Source: a bacterium
Lineage (GTDB): Bacteria; Pseudomonadota; Alphaproteobacteria; Caulobacterales; Hyphomonadaceae
DNA: 64,000 nt
Assembly: GCA_016125045.1 (NCBI GenBank)
Contig: WGML01000006.1
Span: forward strand, 186,001-250,000
Reading direction: 5' to 3'
Shown: positions 35,082-44,474 of the stretch, one piece after another
How the letters are laid out: each line of letters begins with the position of its first letter
Numbering within the stretch: position 1 is the first letter of the stretch
Made by a program: the position numbers and the translations under genes
Notes under the pieces: model-generated
What the model was told of the DNA's origin: nothing
The model's database searches: none
The model's input: the letters and a program-made list of their open reading frames with translations, nothing else

Positions 35082-37331
35082 ATGACCGACGCCGCCGCCA
35101 TTCTGACCCATCTGCGCGCGCCCCAGGGCCGGGACCAGGCGAAGCCCAACGGCCTCAAGCCCGAGGAATATGACCTGATCCTCACCCGGCTCAACCGCGA
35201 GCCAAACCTAGTTGAACTCGGAATTTTCTCGGTGATGTGGTCGGAGCATTGCTCCTATAAATCGACCCGCCGGCATCTATCGAAATTCCCGACGAAGGGA
35301 CCGCGCGTCATTCAGGGCCCGGGTGAAAACGCCGGCGTCGTCGACATCGGCGACGGCCCGAACGGTCCAATGGCCTGCATCTTCAAGATGGAGAGCCATA
35401 ATCACCCTTCCTACATCGAACCCTATCAGGGGGCTGCGACCGGCGTCGGCGGCATCCTTCGCGACGTCTTCACCATGGGCGCACGGCCCGTTGCGCTCGT
35501 GAATGCGCTCCGGTTCGGCGACCCGTCTCACCCCCGGACCCGACAGCTGGTGGCGGGCGTGGTCGGCGGGATCGGCGGCTATGGAAACTGCGTCGGCGTG
35601 CCCACGGTCGCCGGCGAAACGCAGTTTCACAAAGGCTATAACGGCAACATCCTCGTCAACGCGATGGCGGTCGGCCTCGCCGATCAGGACAAGATCTTTT
35701 ACTCGCGCGGGGCGGAACCCGGCCTCTCCATCTTCTATGTCGGCTCTCGGACAGGGCGCGACGGAATCCATGGCGCGACAATGGCGTCGGCCGAATTCTC
35801 GGAAGGCGACGAAGAGAAGCGCCCAACCGTTCAGGTCGGCGACCCGTTCACCGAGAAACTCCTGATAGAGGCCTGCCTGGAACTGATGGCGACCGACGCG
35901 ATCCAGTCGATCCAGGACATGGGCGCAGCCGGCCTTACCTCCTCCTCCGTCGAGATCGCCGACAAGGGAGGGGTCGGCGTCGAGATGGACCTCGACGCCG
36001 TGCCTCAACGCGAAACCGGCATGACCGCCTACGAAATCATGCTGTCGGAATCGCAGGAACGCATGCTGATGGTGCTCAAGCCCGGACAGGAGCACGTCGC
36101 CAAGGCGGTGTTCGACAAATGGGATCTCAACGCCGCCGTCATCGGACGAACCACCAACACCGGCCGGCTCGTGCTCAAGCAGTTCGGCGAAGTCGTTTGC
36201 GACATCCCGGTCTCGCCGCTGGCGAACGATGCGCCGAACTATGATCGGCCATGGGTCGAACCCGGAAGAGCGCCCTCCCTCGACATTTCGAAATTCCCGC
36301 AACCCGCCGACTATGGCGAAGTGCTTCTCAAACTCATGTCCTCGCCCGACATGGCCTCCAAGCGCTGGATTTGGGAGCAGTATGACCGCCACGTGCTGGG
36401 CGACACGATCGAGTCGAGCCAGTCCGGCGGCGACGCCGCAATCGTCCGGATCCACGGGACCAACAAGGCGCTGGCGATCTGCTCCGACTGCAACCCGCAC
36501 TATGTCGCTGCCGATCCATTCGAGGGCGGCAAACAAGCGGTGGCCGAGGCCTATCGCAATCTTTCGGCGGTGGGCGCGACGCCGATCGCGATCACGGACA
36601 ATCTCAATTTCGGCAACCCGGAAAAACCGGAAACGATGGGCGTCATCGTCCGCGCCATCGAGGGCATGGCGGAGGCTTGCCGCGCGCTCGACTTCCCCGT
36701 GGTGAGCGGCAATGTCTCTCTTTACAACGAGACCGACGGCGCCGGCATTCCGCCAACCCCCGTGGTCGGAGGGGTGGGCTTGATAGAAGATCTCTCGAAG
36801 ACCGCAACGCTCAAAGGCGCCCAGCCCGGCGACCTGCTTGTGCTCGTGGGCGACACGAAAGGGCATCTGGGCGCCTCGCTCTACGCCCGGGTCTGGCTGG
36901 AGCTTGACGGCCCCGAGGCCGGCCCGCCCCCGCCGGTTGATCTTGCGGTCGAAAAACGTATCGCAGCGGTCGTGCGCGACCTTATCGCACGCGGGCGCGT
37001 GCACGCCGTGCACGATGTAAGTGAGGGAGGCATAGCCTGCGCCGCAGCGGAAATGGCGCTTGCAAGCGGCGTCGGCGTGAAGATCGAAACCGACCGGGAC
37101 TGGATATCCCTCTTCTGCGAAGACCAGGGCCGGTATCTGCTCGCCGTCTCCCGTGAGGAGGACATCGCACACCTCAACCAGCTCGGCGCCGAATGGCCGG
37201 CAACGCTCGGTTTATTCGGTGGCGATGAGGTCACCGTCGCTGTGGGAGAGCGGTCGTTCGCCCTGCCTCTTTCCGCCCTCCGCGAAGCACACGAAGGTTG
37301 GCTGCCGCGCTACATGAACGGCGTCAGCTGA
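35082..37331 (+). CDS. purL: Phosphoribosylformylglycinamidine synthase subunit PurL (small type)
   Basis: 749 residues, the size of the PurL that works with separate PurQ and PurS. Hallmarks are [15 protein letters not shown] near residue 50, [52 protein letters not shown] and [18 protein letters not shown]. It converts FGAR to FGAM using ATP and ammonia from PurQ. It is divergent from the toxin-antitoxin unit and followed after 110 bases by bolA. PurS is not in the window. Confidence 0.98.
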   Translation: MTDAAAILTHLRAPQGRDQAKPNGLKPEEYDLILTRLNREPNLVELGIFSVMWSEHCSYKSTRRHLSKFPTKGPRVIQGPGENAGVVDIGDGPNGPMACIFKMESHNHPSYIEPYQGAATGVGGILRDVFTMGARPVALVNALRFGDPSHPRTRQLVAGVVGGIGGYGNCVGVPTVAGETQFHKGYNGNILVNAMAVGLADQDKIFYSRGAEPGLSIFYVGSRTGRDGIHGATMASAEFSEGDEEKRPTVQVGDPFTEKLLIEACLELMATDAIQSIQDMGAAGLTSSSVEIADKGGVGVEMDLDAVPQRETGMTAYEIMLSESQERMLMVLKPGQEHVAKAVFDKWDLNAAVIGRTTNTGRLVLKQFGEVVCDIPVSPLANDAPNYDRPWVEPGRAPSLDISKFPQPADYGEVLLKLMSSPDMASKRWIWEQYDRHVLGDTIESSQSGGDAAIVRIHGTNKALAICSDCNPHYVAADPFEGGKQAVAEAYRNLSAVGATPIAITDNLNFGNPEKPETMGVIVRAIEGMAEACRALDFPVVSGNVSLYNETDGAGIPPTPVVGGVGLIEDLSKTATLKGAQPGDLLVLVGDTKGHLGASLYARVWLELDGPEAGPPPPVDLAVEKRIAAVVRDLIARGRVHAVHDVSEGGIACAAAEMALASGVGVKIETDRDWISLFCEDQGRYLLAVSREEDIAHLNQLGAEWPATLGLFGGDEVTVAVGERSFALPLSALREAHEGWLPRYMNGVS

Positions 37332-37441
37332 CCCCTCACCGGGCCGCCTCACCGGAAAAGCCTGATTTTCTGTGCGGATTCTGGTTGTTCGTTGCAGCAT
37401 TGCACGGCAATCAGACGTCAGTTGACGGAGTATTCGGCGCG

Positions 37442-37675
37442 ATGGCGATGGATCGGAAGACGCTGGAGGGGTTCCTCCGCGAGGCATTCCCCGAAGCCCA
37501 GATCACGCTTCAGGATCTCGCGGGCGACAACGACCATTGGCGCGCGGACATCGTCGCCGAGGCCTTTCGAGGGAAAACACGCGTGCAACAACATCAGATG
37601 GTCTATGCCGCCCTCAAGGGCAGGATGGGGGGCGAACTCCACGCTCTGGCGTTGTCCACTCGCGCGCCTGACTGA
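37442..37675 (+). CDS. BolA/IbaG-family protein
   Basis: 77 residues from ATG 37442; a second ATG lies two codons on. The fold markers are LREAFPEAQITLQDLAGDNDHWRADIVAEAF and RVQQHQMVYAALKGRMGGELHALAL, with His51 in the usual helix. BolA-type proteins bind a [2Fe-2S] cluster together with a monothiol glutaredoxin and act in iron-sulfur trafficking; a CGFS glutaredoxin is encoded 0.9 kb downstream. It follows purL, the common alphaproteobacterial order. An aldo/keto reductase gene begins eleven bases after its stop. Confidence 0.9.
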   Translation: MAMDRKTLEGFLREAFPEAQITLQDLAGDNDHWRADIVAEAFRGKTRVQQHQMVYAALKGRMGGELHALALSTRAPD

Positions 37676-37686
37676 CGGACACGGAC

Positions 37687-38535
37687 GTGCCGGAACCGTC
37701 TGGTAACACCCATACGATCGGGCAGCGCCTTGGCTTCGGGGTCAGCGGTGCACTGAGTTCGCGTCTGATGTCCGAGGCGAGCGTCCGAATGCTAGTCGAC
37801 CGGGCGATCGAGCTCGGGGTCCGGCATTTCGACACAGCCCCGTCCTATGGCGGCGGTGAAGGGGAAAGGCGGCTTGGCGAGATCGCCCGCGGCTACGGCC
37901 TGTTCCAGTTCACGCTGTCGACCAAGGCCGGTGTCAGGTCCGCGGGACTTCGCAGACGAATACGGGACTTCTCTCCGGACGGCGTCCGGCGATCGATCGA
38001 TGAGTCCTTCGGCCGGATGCGGGTTGACCGGATTGACTGGCTCTTTCTGCACGGACCGGCCCCCGAGGAGCTGACGGACGGTCTCCTCAAGGTGATCGAC
38101 GCGGAACGGTTCGCCGGTCGGATCGGTGCGCTCGGAATCGCCGGCCGGGGACAGGAGCTTGACCATGCGGTCAACAGCGGACTGTTCAAGGTGTTCATGA
38201 CGCCCATTCATTCCGGGCTAGGCTGCGAACAGCGGAACCGGCTGGCGGCGATCAAGGCGAGCGGAGCCCAGCTCATCGGCATCGAAACCTTCGCCAACAG
38301 CCTTCCGCGATACCCCGTCCCGACTTCGGTCGGAGCGAGCTGGAGGCTTGCGCGGGCGATCGCCGGGCGAGCCAGCGGCCCGGTTGCGCACCGCATACCA
38401 GCTTCCGAGGCGCTGCGCTGGGCGTATGAACACGGAGGTGCGGACCGGGTGATGGTGACGACGACCGTTCGTCGGCACCTTGAAGCGAACGCAGCAGACG
38501 TCATCGCCGTCGCGGATCCACGCAGGGACAATTGA
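37687..38535 (+). CDS. Aldo/keto reductase family protein
   Basis: 282 residues, GTG start. The catalytic tetrad is visible: Asp49 in HFDTAPSYG, Tyr54, Lys80 in STKAG and His122 in LFLHGP. The barrel continues with IGALGIAGRGQELD and the NADP-binding end (ASEALRWAYEHGGADRVMVTT). The family reduces aldehydes, ketones or sugars with NADPH; the substrate is unknown. It sits between bolA and grxD, which are usually direct neighbours, so it is a local insertion. Confidence 0.88.
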   Translation: MPEPSGNTHTIGQRLGFGVSGALSSRLMSEASVRMLVDRAIELGVRHFDTAPSYGGGEGERRLGEIARGYGLFQFTLSTKAGVRSAGLRRRIRDFSPDGVRRSIDESFGRMRVDRIDWLFLHGPAPEELTDGLLKVIDAERFAGRIGALGIAGRGQELDHAVNSGLFKVFMTPIHSGLGCEQRNRLAAIKASGAQLIGIETFANSLPRYPVPTSVGASWRLARAIAGRASGPVAHRIPASEALRWAYEHGGADRVMVTTTVRRHLEANAADVIAVADPRRDN

Positions 38536-38596
38536 TCAGAGACCAGCGAAGTCCTACTTCCCTATCTGACACGTTTCGCGACGAAGGACGCTGAAC

Positions 38597-38923
38597 ATGA
38601 CCACCGCTGACCGCATCCGCGACGCCGTGACCGCAAATGATGTGATGTTGTTCATGAAGGGCACGCCGACTTTTCCGCAGTGCGGGTTTTCGTCGACTGT
38701 TGTGAACATTCTCGACCATGTCGGCGTCGACTATGCCGCCGCCAACGTCCTTGAGGATCCCGAACTTCGCGAAGGCATCAAGGTCTATTCCGACTGGCCG
38801 ACCATTCCCCAGCTCTATGTGAAGGGCGAATTCGTCGGCGGATGCGACATTATTCGGGAGATGTTCCAGCAAGGCGAACTGATCCCCTTTCTCAAGGAAA
38901 AGGGCGTCGCCGTCGAAAGCTGA
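38597..38923 (+). CDS. grxD: Monothiol glutaredoxin GrxD (Grx4)
   Basis: 108 residues with the active site CGFS at 29-32 ([17 protein letters not shown]), [17 protein letters not shown] for glutathione binding, and the canonical length. With BolA it forms a [2Fe-2S] complex used in iron-sulfur delivery and iron sensing. The context (purL, bolA) supports this. A cupin gene starts 33 bases later. Confidence 0.96.
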   Translation: MTTADRIRDAVTANDVMLFMKGTPTFPQCGFSSTVVNILDHVGVDYAAANVLEDPELREGIKVYSDWPTIPQLYVKGEFVGGCDIIREMFQQGELIPFLKEKGVAVES

Positions 38924-38956
38924 GGCCGCCGCTCGGCGCTGCGTCCGGAGGCCGCC

Positions 38957-39415
38957 TTGCCCAAGATCGACCGCGCTTCGGCGCCAGTCCGGTCCGGCTC
39001 GCGCTACCCGTCTCCGTTCGACGAGTGTGTGAAGTCGCGGTCCTGGAGCCCAGTTGGGGATCATGCCGGACTCAGCCAGTTCGGCGCGAACCTCGTCACC
39101 ATTCCGCCCGGCGGATGGTCCAGCCAGCGCCATTGGCACACCCATGAGGATGAGCTTGTCATGATGATCGAGGGCGAACTCGTCCTCGTGACCGACGCAG
39201 GCGAACAGGCGATGCGTCCAGGTGACATTGCTGCGTTCAAGGCAGGTGTCGAGGACGGGCACCATTTGATCAACAAATCCGGCGCCCCCGCGACGTTTCT
39301 GGTCGTGGGCGGCCGGGATGAACGAGACGCTTGCCACTATCCGGATATTGACATGCACGCGCCCGGAGGCGAACAGCCCGCCCCCTTCACCCGCAAGGAC
39401 GGCACGCCGTTTTGA
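38957..39415 (+). CDS. Cupin-domain protein
   Basis: 152 residues from TTG 38957, with CCGGAGG just upstream. The cupin core has motif 1 GGWSSQRHWHTHEDELVMMIEGEL with three His and a Glu that can bind a metal, and motif 2 MRPGDIAAFKAGVEDGHHLINKS. The short N-terminal part and the C-terminal tail (DERDACHYPDIDMHAPG) are typical of one-cupin proteins of uncertain function. Probably a metal-binding enzyme or sensor. Cytoplasmic. Confidence 0.85.
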   Translation: MPKIDRASAPVRSGSRYPSPFDECVKSRSWSPVGDHAGLSQFGANLVTIPPGGWSSQRHWHTHEDELVMMIEGELVLVTDAGEQAMRPGDIAAFKAGVEDGHHLINKSGAPATFLVVGGRDERDACHYPDIDMHAPGGEQPAPFTRKDGTPF

Positions 39416-39449
39416 TTTCTTTGAAAGACCTCGGAGCAACGCACGCAAC

Positions 39450-40058
39450 ATGATCCTCTACGGAAGATATCTGTCCCCTTTCGTGCGCCGCGTCGCGATC
39501 TGGCTCGCGCTCCAGGATCGTGCCTTCGAGCACCGCCCCCTCTCGGTCATGGGAGATGATTTCGAGGCGCTGAAGAGGGTAAACCCGTTCGGGCGTGTTC
39601 CGGCGCTCGCGATCGACGACGGAATGGTGCTTGTGGAAACGTCCGCCATCATCGACTGGCTCGAAGAAACCGCCCTCGCGGGGAAACGTCTGCTCCCGGC
39701 GACAGGGAGGGAGCGCATGACCGCGCTCCAGGGAGTCGCATGCGCCAACTCCGTCGCGGAAAAAGGCGTGGCGCTCGTCTATGAGACGACGCGCCGTCCG
39801 AAGGAGCTCCACTGGCGGGACTGGATTGATCGCGTCGAAACCCAGGTGCGTGTGGGCCTGGATCTCCTGGAAGCTCAGGCGCCAGACGAAGGGTTCGCGT
39901 CCGGAGGCGCCCCCAACGGGGTCACAGCGGCTGTCGTCGCGAGCTGGGATTTCATCGCCATGGCGCACCCTTATCTCGTCGAAAGCGGCTACCCGAAGAT
40001 GAAAGCGCTATCGGAACGGGCGAACGCCCTGCCCCAATTCGCGGCTTCAAGACCCTAA
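39450..40058 (+). CDS. Glutathione S-transferase family protein
   Basis: 202 residues from ATG 39450. The thioredoxin-like N domain (MILYGRYLSPFVRRVAIWLAL) carries the LSPFVRR active-site region, GRVPAL is the cis-Pro loop and VETSAIIDWLEE the glutathione-binding Glu-Ser site. The all-helical C domain follows from residue 85. It should conjugate or reduce with glutathione; specific substrate unknown. It stands 34 bases after the cupin gene and may share its transcript. Confidence 0.9.
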   Translation: MILYGRYLSPFVRRVAIWLALQDRAFEHRPLSVMGDDFEALKRVNPFGRVPALAIDDGMVLVETSAIIDWLEETALAGKRLLPATGRERMTALQGVACANSVAEKGVALVYETTRRPKELHWRDWIDRVETQVRVGLDLLEAQAPDEGFASGGAPNGVTAAVVASWDFIAMAHPYLVESGYPKMKALSERANALPQFAASRP

Positions 40059-40127
40059 GGCGGGGCCGCGCCGCTCAAACGCGAATTCTGTTCCTTAGCG
40101 CGTCCGGCTGGTCTAGATCACGCGTCA

Positions 40128-41513
40128 ATGACCCAAGCGCGCACACCACGCCCGAATCTTCGCCAAACGACACCGGCCCAACACGCGCCAAAAGTCGGGG
40201 TGGTCTCCTTGGGCTGCCCGAAAGCGCTGGTCGATTCTGAACGGATCATCACGCGGCTGCGGGCCGAGGGCTATGAGATCTCGCCGGACTATCGCGGAGC
40301 GGATCTGGTTCTCGTGAACACGTGCGGCTTCCTTGACAGCGCCCGGGCGGAAAGCCTCGACGCGATCGGGGAGGCGCTCGCGGAAAACGGGCGGGTGGTC
40401 GTGACCGGGTGTCTTGGGGCCGAACCCGGCGTTATCACCGAACGTCACCCGAATGTTCTCGCGATCACCGGTCCACACCAGTACGAACAGGTGATGGAGG
40501 CGGTGCACGCTCACCTGCCGGCGCCCGACCACCCATTTGTATCGCTGGTTCCGGAAAGCGGCATACGGCTTACTCCGCGCCACTACGCCTATCTGAAAAT
40601 CTCTGAAGGCTGCAACAATCGCTGCAGCTTCTGCATCATTCCGTCCCTCAGGGGCGATCTTGTGTCACGCCCGATCGATCATGTGCTGCGCGAGGCCGAG
40701 CAACTCGTCCGGTCGGGAGTAAAGGAACTTCTGGTTATCTCGCAGGACACGTCCGCCTATGGGGTAGACCTGCGCTACGCCGCCCGCAGCTGGCGTGGAC
40801 GCGAACGCCAGAGTCGTTTCCTGGACCTTTGCCAGGGTTTGGGAGAGCTCGGCCCATGGGTGCGGCTCCACTATGTCTACCCTTACCCGCATGTTGATGA
40901 TGCAATTGGGTTGATGGCGGACGGGCGTATTCTTCCCTATCTCGATATTCCGTTTCAGCATGCAAGTCCGAACGTTCTTAGAGCGATGCGGCGACCCGCG
41001 TTCGCCGAACGCACGCTTGAACGCATCGCCAGCTGGCGCCGGAGTGCCCCTGAACTTGCGATTCGATCGACGTTCATCGTCGGATTTCCAGGCGAGACGG
41101 ACGAGGATTTTGAACTTCTCCTCGACTGGATGGAGGAGGCGCGGATCGATCGCGCCGGCTGCTTCCAATACGAGGATGTCGCGGGCGCGAAATCCCATGA
41201 CCTGCCCGGTCACGTCCCCGAAGAACTCAAGGAAGAACGCTGGCGCCGGTTCATGGAGCTGCAGGCGGAGATCGCCTCCGATCGCGCCGATGCCCAGATC
41301 GGCCGCGTCATCGACGTCATCATCGATGAAGTGACCCCCGAGGGCGCGGTCGGTCGGAGCACCGCCGATGCGCCGGAGATCGATGGAGTCGTCAACATCG
41401 CCATCGATCGCTTCGGCGGCCTCTCTCAGGGCGACATCGTTCCCGTAAGGATCACTTCGGCGGATGTTTATGATCTTTCAGGCGTGCTATCGAACACGGA
41501 AGTTGATTATTGA
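40128..41513 (+). CDS. rimO: Ribosomal protein S12 methylthiotransferase RimO
   Basis: 461 residues. The UPF0004 domain holds one cluster (Cys30, Cys66, Cys95), the radical-SAM domain the second (CNNRCSFC with Cys162, Cys166, Cys169), and a TRAM domain ends the protein ([15 protein letters not shown] to [11 protein letters not shown]). [13 protein letters not shown] and [13 protein letters not shown] mark RimO over MiaB. It adds a methylthio group to Asp of S12. Its 3' end overlaps the promoter of the next gene. Confidence 0.95.
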   Translation: MTQARTPRPNLRQTTPAQHAPKVGVVSLGCPKALVDSERIITRLRAEGYEISPDYRGADLVLVNTCGFLDSARAESLDAIGEALAENGRVVVTGCLGAEPGVITERHPNVLAITGPHQYEQVMEAVHAHLPAPDHPFVSLVPESGIRLTPRHYAYLKISEGCNNRCSFCIIPSLRGDLVSRPIDHVLREAEQLVRSGVKELLVISQDTSAYGVDLRYAARSWRGRERQSRFLDLCQGLGELGPWVRLHYVYPYPHVDDAIGLMADGRILPYLDIPFQHASPNVLRAMRRPAFAERTLERIASWRRSAPELAIRSTFIVGFPGETDEDFELLLDWMEEARIDRAGCFQYEDVAGAKSHDLPGHVPEELKEERWRRFMELQAEIASDRADAQIGRVIDVIIDEVTPEGAVGRSTADAPEIDGVVNIAIDRFGGLSQGDIVPVRITSADVYDLSGVLSNTEVDY

Positions 41514-41537
41514 TATTCGATAATTTTTGGGTATACT
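41510..41537 (+). promoter_or_regulatory. Candidate promoter of the GIN-domain gene
   Basis: TTGATA at 41510-41515 and TATACT at 41532-41537, 16 bases apart; the -35 overlaps the rimO stop. It lies about 50 bases before the ATG in AT-rich sequence. Confidence 0.55.
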
Positions 41538-41582
41538 CCCGTCGTCGGGTCATGAGAATCCCGTCTATGGAGCTTTGAACCC

Positions 41583-42227
41583 ATGTCCAACCGCTGGTTG
41601 ACCATTCCCGCCGGAGTGCTCGTTGCAGCAGGCGTCTTCGCCGCCACCATTCCAGCTTCGGCCGAGAGCAAGGCCTACAACCTTTCAGGATTCAAGCGGA
41701 TCGACGTCTCGGCGGGCGTCGATGTCGTGGTGCGCCAGGGCCCCTTCTCGATCGAGGCTCAGGAAAGTCGCGGTGATTTCGACGATTTGCGCATCGAGCT
41801 CAAAGGCGACCGCCTGGAGATCGGGCGGAAGGGAATGATGCGCATGTGGAGCCGCAAGTCGTACTCCGTGACCGTGTCCGCGCCCGAGCTGACCCGCCTT
41901 GAAGCATCCTCGGGTGCGTCGATCAGCGCACGCGACATCACCGCCGGCGACATCCGCGTTGAAGCCTCCAGCGGCTCCGATATCGAGATTTCCGGAACAT
42001 GTGACCGCCTGGAGGTCGAGTCCTCATCCGGGGCTGACGTCAACGCGAGGGATCTGAAATGCCGGGACGTGATGGCCGACGCCTCGTCGGGCGCGGACAT
42101 CCGCGCCTTCGCAAGTCAGAATGCGAAGGGCGAAGCCTCGTCCGGCGCCGACATTGATTTCTTCGGAGAACCCGCCACCCGGGATTTCAAGAAGTCTAGC
42201 GGCGGGGATGTGTCCTTCCGCGGCTGA
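41583..42227 (+). CDS. Secreted GIN-domain (DUF2807) protein
   Basis: 214 residues with a signal peptide cleaved near residue 27 (ATIPASA-ES). The head domain FKRIDVSAGVDVVVRQG and the repeated ladder (RLEASSGASISARDI, RVEASSGSDIEISG, EVESSSGADVNARDL, DASSGADIRAF, GEASSGADIDFFG) give the right-handed beta fold of DUF2807. The five near-regular SSG.DI turns show the repeat well. Function is unknown; such proteins are usually periplasmic or surface-exposed. It has its own promoter and is followed by a hairpin shared with the convergent lipoprotein gene. Confidence 0.88.
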   Translation: MSNRWLTIPAGVLVAAGVFAATIPASAESKAYNLSGFKRIDVSAGVDVVVRQGPFSIEAQESRGDFDDLRIELKGDRLEIGRKGMMRMWSRKSYSVTVSAPELTRLEASSGASISARDITAGDIRVEASSGSDIEISGTCDRLEVESSSGADVNARDLKCRDVMADASSGADIRAFASQNAKGEASSGADIDFFGEPATRDFKKSSGGDVSFRG

Positions 42228-42344
42228 CACCAAGGGTCGGCGGGCGCACCCACTCCTCGCGGCCATCGTCATCGCAAATCCATCGTTCACACCCGAATTC
42301 GGTGACGACAGCGCCATGGCTGCGCCGACGCCGTGGCTAGGCTA

Positions 42345-42371
42345 AGCGGGCGCACGCCGCGCGCCCCCGCT
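42345..42371. terminator. GC-rich hairpin between convergent genes
   Basis: AGCGGG-CGC (42345-42353) pairs with GCG-(cc)-CCCGCT ending at 42371, around a seven-base loop, with a two-base bulge. It lies between the GIN gene and the lipoprotein gene and overlaps the latter's stop; there is no T-tract. Confidence 0.4.
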
Positions 42372-42738
42372 ATCGTGACGGGTGGTGCGCGAGGACAACC
42401 CTCGCTCCACGCGGCACTTCGAGTTCCTCGAACGTGTAGGTGAGTTCGACGCCCTCACGGATCAGCGCACGGCAGGGATCGTCCTTCACGCGCTTGAAAC
42501 GCACCAGGTAAACGCCGTCCGCACGGTCAACATCGCTGCGGTAGTCCGCCTTGGTCGTGCAGCCGTTCGAAGGCGAGATGATCCGAATCTCATCGTTCGA
42601 AGTCACCACCGCCCCATAAAGACCGGACCCAGAGTAATGGACAGAGCGTCGAAGATCGCCATCCGCCCTCACATAGACACATGCCCCCAGAAGCATGGTT
42701 GCGGCGGCGATCGCCGCCGTTGTTCTGATCATGATCAT
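42370..42738 (-). CDS. Small lipoprotein of unknown function
   Basis: 122 residues. A short signal peptide ends in the lipobox MLLGAC with Cys20, so it should be lipidated in the envelope. The mature part begins VYVRADGDLRRSVHYSG and contains two more cysteines (about 60 and 88) and a C-terminal FEELEVPRGARVVLAHHP. I recognise no family. Two ATGs two codons apart are possible starts. It is convergent with the GIN-domain gene and has its own gap of 97 bases to ppk2. Confidence 0.65.
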   Translation of the reverse strand: MIMIRTTAAIAAATMLLGACVYVRADGDLRRSVHYSGSGLYGAVVTSNDEIRIISPSNGCTTKADYRSDVDRADGVYLVRFKRVKDDPCRALIREGVELTYTFEELEVPRGARVVLAHHPSR

Positions 42739-42770
42739 TGTTCAACGCCTGTTGTCAGGACCCCAGAAAA

Positions 42771-42789
42771 CATATCGTTTTTCGATATG
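42771..42789. terminator. Short perfect hairpin CATATCG-N5-CGATATG downstream of ppk2
   Basis: Seven-base arms around five A (minus) or T (plus), followed on the minus strand by TTTT. It lies 47 bases after the ppk2 stop and could be the terminator of the rpsD-ppk2 operon. A small-protein operator for the lipoprotein gene is the alternative. Confidence 0.4.
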
Positions 42790-42835
42790 AACGAGGGATG
42801 AACGCAGGTGCTCAGGCGCACAGGTTTCTGACAGG

Positions 42836-43681
42836 TCAGTCGATCTCGAAGTGCTCCGGCCGGTAGCCCGGGTCAGGGTAGATCGGCGCGATGTCGAGCA
42901 GTGCGCCATGGACAAGCCGCGCCACGATCGCGTCCCTGCGCGTGCGGCTGTCTGACGGGATCACGTGCCACGGTGCATGTGGGGTCGAGCACCGGTCCAA
43001 CATGATCTCGTAGGCCTCCGAATAAGCCTCCCACATCTTGCGGTCTTCAAGATCGGACGGGTTGAACTTCCAGCGCTTGTCCGGATTTTCGAGCCGATCG
43101 CGCAGGCGCTCGCCCTGCTCTTCATAGGAGATGTGCAACATGCATTTGAGAATGCTTGTACCTGTCTCCACGAGCCGCTGCTCAAACGCATTGATATGAT
43201 CATAGCGTCGGTCGATTTCATCGGGATGGGCGAGCTGGCGCACCCGACCGATCAGCACGTCTTCATAATGCGACCGGTTGAATACAACGATCTCACCCCT
43301 GCGCGGCGTGACTTTGTGCACCCGCCAGAGAAAATCGTGCGCCAGCTCCTCCTCGGTAGGCCGTCCGAAGGCGCGGACCAGAACGCCAAGCGGACTGGTG
43401 AATTGGAAGACGGACTTTGCGGTTCCATCCTTGCCGGCGGTGTCGATCCCCTGAAGCACTACGAGCAGCGACCGACGGCGCTCGGCGAACAACCGGTCCT
43501 GAAGACGGTCAATCTCTCGTGAGTCCAGGTTCAGGCTCGCCTCAGCGGCGTCCTTGGATGGAAAGATGAACTTGCCGTGCGGGTCACGATCCTGAAGTTT
43601 AGACGGCTTGCCGGGAGCAACCCCGACCGCCGACCGAATTTTCGAGATCGCCGGTTGTTTCGCGGTCCGTTCCGTCGCCAT
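42836..43681 (-). CDS. ppk2: Polyphosphate kinase 2 family protein (PPK2)
   Basis: 281 residues. Walker A-like GIDTAGKDGT at 78-87 and the PPK2 blocks AHDFLWRVHKVTPRRGEIVVFNRSHYEDVL and KWKFNPSDLEDRKMWEAY are present (the first spans about 113-145). PPK2 enzymes transfer phosphate between polyphosphate and nucleotides. This single-domain form resembles the TIGR03709 group that phosphorylates AMP, ADP or GDP from polyphosphate. Its ATG shares one base with the rpsD stop (TGATG), so its translation is probably coupled to S4 synthesis. Confidence 0.93.
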   Translation of the reverse strand: MATERTAKQPAISKIRSAVGVAPGKPSKLQDRDPHGKFIFPSKDAAEASLNLDSREIDRLQDRLFAERRRSLLVVLQGIDTAGKDGTAKSVFQFTSPLGVLVRAFGRPTEEELAHDFLWRVHKVTPRRGEIVVFNRSHYEDVLIGRVRQLAHPDEIDRRYDHINAFEQRLVETGTSILKCMLHISYEEQGERLRDRLENPDKRWKFNPSDLEDRKMWEAYSEAYEIMLDRCSTPHAPWHVIPSDSRTRRDAIVARLVHGALLDIAPIYPDPGYRPEHFEID

Positions 43682-44298
43682 CAGCTCGAATAGTATTCGA
43701 CGACGAGGTTCGGCTCCATACGCGCAGCGTAGGGGATTTCGGAAAAGCCCGGCATCCTGACAAAGGTCGCCGTCATCGCTTTGACGTCCACCTCGATATA
43801 GTCAGGGATATCGCGTTCGCCCGAGCCGATTGCCTCGATCAGCAGCGCCATATTGCGGGACCGCTCCCGAACCTGAACGACATCGCCCGGCTTCAGCAGC
43901 ATGGATGGGATGTTCGCCTTCACTCCGTTCACCATGACATGGCCATGGTTCACGAACTGCCGCGAAGAGAAGATCGTCGGCATGAATTTCGAGCGGTAGA
44001 CGAACGCGTCGAGCCTGGACTCGAGCAGGCCCACCAGCAACTCGGCAGTGTTGCCCCGGCGACGGGCGGCCTCGTCATAGGTTCTGCGGAACTGCTTCTC
44101 GGTGATGTCGCCATAGAAGCCCTTAAGCTTCTGCTTGGCCATCAACTGAAGTCCGAAATCCGAGAGTTTTGCGTTGCGGCGGGCGCCATGTTGCCCGGGG
44201 CGGGACTGCCGGCTGTTCACGGGGCTCTTCGGACGGCCCCAGATATTCTCGCCGACCCGGCGATCAAGTTTGTACTTTGCGTGTTGACGCTTTGACAT
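43681..44298 (-). CDS. rpsD: 30S ribosomal protein S4
   Basis: 205 residues, starting [18 protein letters not shown]. The typical [19 protein letters not shown] and the S4 domain ([31 protein letters not shown]) are complete. S4 starts assembly of the 30S body by binding 16S rRNA and can regulate its own operon by translational repression. Here it is not next to rpsM, rpsK or rpoA as in E. coli; it stands alone with ppk2. The 176 bases upstream should contain its promoter, which I could not fix. Confidence 0.98.
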   Translation of the reverse strand: MSKRQHAKYKLDRRVGENIWGRPKSPVNSRQSRPGQHGARRNAKLSDFGLQLMAKQKLKGFYGDITEKQFRRTYDEAARRRGNTAELLVGLLESRLDAFVYRSKFMPTIFSSRQFVNHGHVMVNGVKANIPSMLLKPGDVVQVRERSRNMALLIEAIGSGERDIPDYIEVDVKAMTATFVRMPGFSEIPYAARMEPNLVVEYYSS

Positions 44299-44474
44299 CC
44301 AGTCCTCGATTTTGGTGCGCTCCGGCGGAGGAGATCATCTCACCCGCGATTTCAACGGCGGCTGCGCACCACCCGTCATGAGCCGACCGGAGAACCGGCG
44401 GCAGGATTGACGCAAGAACAAGATCGGCGCGTCGAAGTCAAGGGAACAGCGCCCACACCCCGCGCACTCGTCAA

